From: Anaerolineales bacterium
GTDB lineage: Bacteria > Chloroflexota > Anaerolineae > Anaerolineales > UBA4823
DNA length: 64,000 bases
Direction: 5' to 3'
Assembly (NCBI GenBank): GCA_016935755.1
Contig: JAFGQI010000015.1
Span: 102,319 to 166,318 of the forward strand
This document shows, piece by piece, positions 59,701 through 64,000 of this stretch. The position numbers and the translations under genes were made by a program. Under the pieces are notes generated by a model that saw only the letters and a list, made by a program, of their open reading frames with translations, made no database searches and was not told where the DNA came from. Positions within the stretch are counted from its first letter, which is position 1, and every line of letters starts with the position of its first letter.

Positions 59701-62036
59701 TTGTATACTTCTGCGCCAGTTTCCCCATTCGGCCAGGTGGCCAGGGCTGCGCCGCCCACCCGGTAAAGCTTCCCGCCGCAGGCTGCCACGCCATACGCAG
59801 CTACCTGCCGGGGAGCCGGGGCCAGCGTATCCCAGGAGTCGCTGCCAGGGTTATAGGCCAGCAGGGTGCTGACCATGGAACTGCCGTTATACCCACCGGG
59901 CAGGTAGATGATGCCATCAATCAACCCGCCATCCAGGATGCGCAGATCGGCTGGCAAGATCGTGCGCGTACTCCAGTCGCCAGCCGCCAGATCGTAGCGC
60001 AGGTTCTGGCGGCTGGCCGCGCCGGAGCCGCCCATAGCATATAGACCACCCTCGCCGCCATCGATAACAGCGGCATCCTGCAGTCCGCCGCTGGGGACAG
60101 GGGGTTGGCCTGCCCAATGCCCGCGGGCGGTGATGGTCTTGGTGATGGGGCTGCTGGTTTCAAAGCCATTGCCCGAGGCGCTCACTTCGGCCTGCATTTC
60201 CACGCCATCCGGCAGGCAGGTCAATGGCGTCAGGGTGGCGACAAAATCTGCCCAGCTTCCGTTTTGCAGTTCGAGCGAGTCCGGTCCGCTCAGTTCGCCG
60301 AAGGCAGGCGGCAGATCATACTCCAGATCAAAGACGCCAGATGAGCCGGTCAGGTTGTAGAGAGTAAATGAATGCTCTTGCGGAGCGCCATTGCAGCCGG
60401 AGGCTTGGATGGAGGCCGGGGATAGATAGATGCCCGCAGCGGGCTGGCACTGCACGACAGCCAGATCGTCGATATACCAACCGGCGTAGACGGTGGAGAT
60501 ATCCGAGGTGAAGTGAAAACGCAGCTGGAAATCGCTCAGACCGCTGAACTGCGAGATATCTACGGAGTGCTGCGCCCACTGCAAATCCACCGCCCCGGAG
60601 ACCGGGCCATACACAACCGTCCAGGGGATGGCGCCGCCGCGCGCTTCCAGGCTGGCGAAGTCGTAATTCGTCTCGGTGCGCAGCCACTGCCACCAGCGCA
60701 GGTAGATCGGGTAGCCTGGAGCCTGAAAGGCGCTGCTCAGATCAATCAGCGGGGAGGTGAGGTAGGAATTTTCGCTGCTGCGGTAATCGCCGGTCAGGTT
60801 GGTCGCCCAGGCCTGTTCTCCCGAGTGGGCGGTTTGGGGAAAATCGACCTGGCTGCCCGCATACGGGCCGACCGGTCCCCAATTCCAGGAGATATTGCTG
60901 CCGCTGGTGGTGAAACCCCCATTGTCATCTTCGAAGTCCTTCATTACGTACACGTGATCCCAGATCTCAGATACTGCCTGGATGGTTACGGCTTCTGCCA
61001 GGGCGGTGTCGCTGAGCACAGCGGTGTTCACCAGGCTGTCCTGGCAGGGAGCATCGAGGGAGACAGTCAGCGCATAGGTCAAATCAATCTGCTCGCTCTG
61101 CAGCAGGCCGCCCTGCCACTCGATGCGGTTCTCCAGCAGGTTGTACCGCACACCGGGGGTCACGGTGTAGGCAAAGGTAGTCCATCCAGGCAGAGGATCG
61201 ACCAGGCTGGCCTGGGCGGCTTCGGCGGAACCGCTGTTGATGATCGAGACGGTATAGGTGATCAATTCGCCAGGGCTGACCGCCAGAGGCGCCTGCTTTA
61301 CTGAAGTGGACAGGTTAGGAGCAGGGATTTCGTTGAAGAACAGTGCCCAGCGGAAGACGGAACCCGTATCGCCAGAGGCGTCATCGCAGAACTCCAACTG
61401 CCATTCGCCCTGGGCGTCCTGCCCGGTGAAGCTGGACAGCGCGCCGTCTTGGGGCGCCCAGGTATTTTCATAGTAAGGGGCGGTGATCAGGTGGCTGTAG
61501 GAATAGTTCGTACTGCCGCCATCCTTGAAGAGCAGATCAAAGTTATCGTAGCTGCTGCCCAGCGAGCCGCTCAGCAGCTGCTGGCTGGCGCCAGCCGGGC
61601 TGTGCAGCCACAGGCGCAGATCAGAGCGCCAGGTGTGGCTGGCGTTGAATCCCAGGTGCAGGCTGGTGATCGTGAACGAGTCGGCCACATTGAGCGGGAT
61701 AAACTGGTGCGTACCAGAGCAGGTGTTGTCGCTGATGCTCTGGCTGCCGGTCCATTCCAGCTCGTAGGTATAGGCTGCCGGTTGAGCAGCAGGACGGGAT
61801 GGTGAGACCTGCTCAATGAGCGTTTCCCTCTCCGGCTGCAAGGCTGTCAGCGCCGGGTCGGCTTTGACCGCCGGCGATTTGAGCTGGATGGGCTGAAGCG
61901 GAGCGCCTTGACCGGCGCTGGACAGGTTCTGTCCCGCAGAGGCGAGCTGTCGTGCGGGCGGGGCAGGCTGGTTCCAGGCGCTGGTTAGCAGAATCAAGGC
62001 GAAGAGCAGGCGGAGGGTAGAGGCTGGATGTTTCAA
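56775..62036 (-). CDS. Giant secreted multidomain subtilase (S8) with P-domain, kelch and DUF11 modules
   Basis: 1753 residues from a TTG start. A signal peptide (1-22) is followed by a proline-rich region, a P-domain (about 90-235), a DUF11-like domain (about 243-345), a jelly-roll segment resembling MAM/choice-of-anchor J domains (about 365-535), kelch-like beta-propeller repeats (about 640-930, e.g. LYVAGGLDQSGYESTLTEVF), a carboxypeptidase-regulatory-like domain (about 945-1015), then the S8 domain with Asp1228 (NIDTG), His1275 (NHGSHTMG) and Ser1475 (SGTSMATPH), and a second DUF11 at about 1625-1740. The protease sits late in the chain, with sugar- or protein-binding modules before it. 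Cell-surface processing or matrix role is inferred. Confidence 0.9.
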   Translation of the reverse strand: MKHPASTLRLLFALILLTSAWNQPAPPARQLASAGQNLSSAGQGAPLQPIQLKSPAVKADPALTALQPERETLIEQVSPSRPAAQPAAYTYELEWTGSQSISDNTCSGTHQFIPLNVADSFTITSLHLGFNASHTWRSDLRLWLHSPAGASQQLLSGSLGSSYDNFDLLFKDGGSTNYSYSHLITAPYYENTWAPQDGALSSFTGQDAQGEWQLEFCDDASGDTGSVFRWALFFNEIPAPNLSTSVKQAPLAVSPGELITYTVSIINSGSAEAAQASLVDPLPGWTTFAYTVTPGVRYNLLENRIEWQGGLLQSEQIDLTYALTVSLDAPCQDSLVNTAVLSDTALAEAVTIQAVSEIWDHVYVMKDFEDDNGGFTTSGSNISWNWGPVGPYAGSQVDFPQTAHSGEQAWATNLTGDYRSSENSYLTSPLIDLSSAFQAPGYPIYLRWWQWLRTETNYDFASLEARGGAIPWTVVYGPVSGAVDLQWAQHSVDISQFSGLSDFQLRFHFTSDISTVYAGWYIDDLAVVQCQPAAGIYLSPASIQASGCNGAPQEHSFTLYNLTGSSGVFDLEYDLPPAFGELSGPDSLELQNGSWADFVATLTPLTCLPDGVEMQAEVSASGNGFETSSPITKTITARGHWAGQPPVPSGGLQDAAVIDGGEGGLYAMGGSGAASRQNLRYDLAAGDWSTRTILPADLRILDGGLIDGIIYLPGGYNGSSMVSTLLAYNPGSDSWDTLAPAPRQVAAYGVAACGGKLYRVGGAALATWPNGETGAEVYNPASNAWLALPAMSGGHAWPGVTCLDGKLYVAGGLDQSGYESTLTEVFDIAQNTWSDLAMPDLPEARWASADFMLSGRLYMAGGVSANHTTPGVVYFDFAAQEWASATDLTDPRFRLEGDSAHVIGGMEPAWTAHDTHDALTLCPVCTQQGWLDGHVYDLDGSSPTVTPAAVWISPGELEVPVDASGYYTVTLAPWTYSVSASAENYPQTADPETVNILPDTVSTQDFTLPRPEIGVDPTTVSLELLAPTSASRFITITNSGSYPLDFTIHELKPVLRSILLQSPAQETPAQGELSIEIEPQLQAQLASDESTGYLIYLREQPDLTPALSMDWLLRGRWVVQQLQETAQRSQARLRRYLDSQQVDYRAYWVDNLILVNTANQAVFNGLKAFPEIAALRARRHPTFFEPQPGSLLDLAVPLTVQSNLTHLGADQVWAQGITGQGIVVANIDTGVNYTHEALVQSYRGSLGGGNFNHNHNWYDPSGGTQLLIPADWHNHGSHTMGAMVGSTNPADPASASQTIGMAPGARWIACRAFESSDPESSDQELLDCAQFLAAPTELDGFTDPDPDLRPQIINNSWGDCTTSYDPWYDGAISSWHALGIYPVFANGNASNCYYPNPPGLNTVGSPARAGNVTGVGATGRNNGQYATFSTWGPTDQMDLLNPLGYPRLKPQVVAPGTNTSAGKTGNIYLDMSGTSMATPHVSGLIALMWSAAPCLIGNYVDTETLLQQTATPIPYATGGSPPPGPGNLPNYATGWGEINALAAVQAAQDFCTTDWYSWVSAAPISGTVGLTEQLPIQLDFTCTIEDALLPQPLQGSLRVIHNDPSQPPVDIALELTCLDQRPDLEVTIEDEPDPLYIGETLTYTISVTNHGALPATSVVVTDTLPAGVIVLDATPGCSQIGDQEICDLGDLGSQETKTVIIAVSAPGTPGLMTSQVEARAAEPDPQPANNQASQTTTVQVKIILLLIYKPSDP

Positions 62037-62136
62037 GTCAATATTCCAATCAATGTCAGATAAATTCTACTGGATAGATGCTGCGGTCAGATGTGTTTAC
62101 CGATTATACCTTCGATTGAAGCTGCTCGTAACAGGA

Positions 62137-62172
62137 TAAAAAAATCGGGGCGAATTTCTTCGCCCCGATTTT
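62137..62172 (-). terminator. Intrinsic terminator of the downstream-truncated secreted protein gene
   Basis: A 14-bp perfect stem (AAAATCGGGGCGAA and complement) with a 4-base loop, followed on the minus strand by U7. It lies 18 bases after the stop of the 62190 gene, before the 62036 start. Confidence 0.92.
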
Positions 62173-62189
62173 CGTGCTGAGAGATTAAT

Positions 62190-64000
62190 TTATGGTGAAA
62201 CTGCGTGCACCCAAGGCATGTAGAAGCGCCAGAAGACGTCCAGCACCGGGCTTGCCAGCGGGCAAGTGTTCGGGCCGGTGGTCAGGTAGGCGGTATTCTG
62301 CACCTGGGTCAGGGCGATATCCTCGTCCGTGACCACCACCAGGGTGATGGTGTGGTTGAGGCTGCCCGTGTCGTAGTACACCCAGACATTGTCCAGGTAC
62401 CACTCATCATCCCAGTCGCCAGTGTAGCGGAAGGCGATGGAGATGGTCTGTCCAGCGTAGCTGCTCAGGCTTAACTTCACCTGCTGCCAGTCTTCGCCGG
62501 TGTCGCCAAGGTAGATCGTTGTGTAAGCGGCGGTGGCCGGGTCAGGATTGGCGTCGGTGGTCACCAGGACTTCATGGCCGGTGTAGTTGCCCTGGTAGTA
62601 GTCACGCTGCCAGAAGGACAGCGTTGCTCCACCAGCAGGAACTGCGATTGGCGGGCTGACCATCCAGGAGATGGCGTTGGTCGGCAGGTTGTCATCGTTG
62701 TGCCAGGCGAAGAAGTCGCCCATCAAAGCCGAGCCGTGCGAGCCGAGGTCGCCCAGCATGCCCTGCTTCCAGAGCGGATCGCCGGCATCCCCGGTCGTGT
62801 ACAGGCTCCAGCTTCCTGGGAAGTCGCCTTCAAAGTCCTCGCGCAGCAGGAACTCGTAACCGGGATAGCCGTACCAGCTGAGGGTTTCCGTCGCCGGGTC
62901 GTAATCCGCTCCTTCAACCGAGACAAAGCTGGTGTTGGCCGGGATGACATCTTCCAACTGCCAGAGCATATAGTCCATCGCCATAGGCCCAGCGGTCAGA
63001 TCGATCGTGTAGGTCAGGTAGTCATTTTCATACAGGATGGTCTGATCGGTGGTCTTGGTGGCCGAGCCCTGGTTGATGACCACCGGGATCATCATCGCAT
63101 TGGGCGAGCCAACCGGCCCCAGGAAGATAGCGCCATACCAGAAGCCGTACTCTGGCGGGTTGGAGAACACCACGTCGATGGTGTACTCAGCGCCTAGCTC
63201 GATGCTGCTGGGCAGGTTCTCGAAGGTCATCGCGCCCAGGCCGCTGATTTCGCTGATATACAGATCAACGTAGGTATCCGGGTTGGGGATGCTGTAGCCA
63301 TAGATTTCGACCACATACTCGCCCGCCTTGGGATAGGTCAGGATGACCTGCTCGTTGGAGTTGGAGGCTCCGGAGGAGCCTACCACCACATAGTCGCCGA
63401 GATCTTCATCGTAATAGTACACGGTCAGGTCGGCGTCGGTGTTTTCATCCGGGTGGAAGGTGTTGATCTGCAGGCTGTAGGCGCTGTCGGAGGTGATTTC
63501 GTAGAAGTAGTAAACGAAATCATCCTGCACCACTTCCAGCGACTCCTCAACAGGCTCGGTCCAGCCGTAGCCAACCGCATCCAGAGCCACGCCTTCCAGA
63601 TCGGCATGGTTGGTCTTGAAGGTGATCGGCACAGAGCAGGTCGCGCAGGTGTAACCATCCATGAATACATGTTCGGTGGTTTGCGCCGTGCCGACAGTGA
63701 TCTGATAAGGCACACGGTTGGTTTCGCCGCCCCAGCGTACGACCTGCGCGGCTACGGCATACAGGCCGTCGCTCTCCATCATGATCGAAGACCAGTCATC
63801 CGGACCGCCGGTGGAGGTAAAGTAATCCCAGGCGGGGGCGCTGCCAGAGCGCAGGCTGCCGCCAGCCACCTCCAGTCCGTGCGGGCCGAAGAGGGATGGT
63901 TCCATGCTGGAGAAAATATCCCAGTCTGGCGCGTAGAACAGCGTGTCGATATCGGTGGCGTTGGGCGGCGTACCCGTGCTCTGCCAGGTGGTGTGCGCCA
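62190..64000 (-). CDS. C-terminal part of a large secreted protein (MAM-like and beta-sandwich modules)
   Basis: At least 603 residues; the frame stays open to the window end, so the start lies beyond 64000. The visible part has an N-terminal beta-rich region, pre-peptidase C-terminal-like segments (VYYYDEDLGDYVVVGSSG and AGEYVVEIYGYSIPNP), a DUF11/fibronectin-like portion (ITYTIDLTAGP-like, DYMLWQLEDVIPANTSF) and near the end a MAM/choice-of-anchor J jelly roll (LREDFEGDFPGSWSLYTT, DEWYLDNVWVYY). Such tails occur on secreted Chloroflexota proteases. The catalytic part, if any, is off the window. The C terminus has no sorting motif or helix that I recognise. Confidence 0.78.
   Translation of the reverse strand, partial: AHTTWQSTGTPPNATDIDTLFYAPDWDIFSSMEPSLFGPHGLEVAGGSLRSGSAPAWDYFTSTGGPDDWSSIMMESDGLYAVAAQVVRWGGETNRVPYQITVGTAQTTEHVFMDGYTCATCSVPITFKTNHADLEGVALDAVGYGWTEPVEESLEVVQDDFVYYFYEITSDSAYSLQINTFHPDENTDADLTVYYYDEDLGDYVVVGSSGASNSNEQVILTYPKAGEYVVEIYGYSIPNPDTYVDLYISEISGLGAMTFENLPSSIELGAEYTIDVVFSNPPEYGFWYGAIFLGPVGSPNAMMIPVVINQGSATKTTDQTILYENDYLTYTIDLTAGPMAMDYMLWQLEDVIPANTSFVSVEGADYDPATETLSWYGYPGYEFLLREDFEGDFPGSWSLYTTGDAGDPLWKQGMLGDLGSHGSALMGDFFAWHNDDNLPTNAISWMVSPPIAVPAGGATLSFWQRDYYQGNYTGHEVLVTTDANPDPATAAYTTIYLGDTGEDWQQVKLSLSSYAGQTISIAFRYTGDWDDEWYLDNVWVYYDTGSLNHTITLVVVTDEDIALTQVQNTAYLTTGPNTCPLASPVLDVFWRFYMPWVHAVSP

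Overview
The window looks like chromosomal DNA of an Anaerolineae-type member of the Chloroflexota. This is inferred from gene content and style, not from a marker-gene search. The indications are many GNAT, TPR and HTH genes with related architectures, a class I fructose-1,6-bisphosphatase, a Zn-ribbon histidine kinase, lipoproteins with Thr/Pro-rich linkers, very large secreted subtilases with DUF11-like and kelch-like modules, and several start codons that sit almost directly on a -10 box. No tRNA, rRNA, CRISPR array, IS element or prophage was seen. Gene density is high, and only one gap exceeds 300 bases (about 15294-15756, between two divergent genes); it carries a riboswitch.

Layout. 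1-3274 (minus): truncated membrane protein, lysophospholipase-like hydrolase, GNAT, TPR protein and a double-HTH protein. 3369-8154 (minus): a signalling operon of two histidine kinases (one with a zinc ribbon and MshEN repeats), an OmpR-type regulator, a small protein and a CpaF/TadA-type ATPase, divergent from a lone receiver protein. 9178-11800 (minus): tdk-hpt-CCA-adding enzyme. 11927-13024 (minus): rplU-rpmA-rpmE, with L31 fused to an alpha-CTD-like domain, a consensus promoter and a strong terminator. 13266-15540 (minus): a secreted subtilase with 28 Trp hexapeptide repeats behind a GEMM-I cyclic-dinucleotide riboswitch with a terminator platform. 15757-28782: central metabolism and housekeeping genes (ppdK, ABC exporter, L,D-transpeptidase, AlkZ-like protein, fbp, diguanylate cyclase, response regulator, pepA). 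28918-35452 (plus): EamA transporter, then a complete branched-chain amino acid-type ABC importer (livJHMGF order). 35533-41213 (minus): two lipoproteins and a three-gene ABC-2 exporter. 41580-56767: a surface-polysaccharide region in two divergent operons (three glycosyltransferase genes on minus; on plus a flippase, a GT10 fucosyltransferase-like enzyme, four more glycosyltransferases, a polymerase-TPR protein and a WecA-like/CapD-like fusion). 56775-64000 (minus): two giant secreted proteins, the second running off the window.

How it fits together. The window combines surface construction (glycan assembly, L,D-transpeptidase, secreted subtilases, CpaF-type ATPase) with second-messenger signalling: a GGDEF cyclase with an intact-looking inhibitory site, an MshEN-bearing kinase, and a GEMM-I riboswitch upstream of a secreted protease. 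A local cyclic-di-GMP to cell-surface regulatory theme is the most interesting reading. It is inference, since only the sequence motifs are directly visible. Start codons were chosen from ribosome binding sites, signal peptides and promoter positions, and several differ from the longest open frame.
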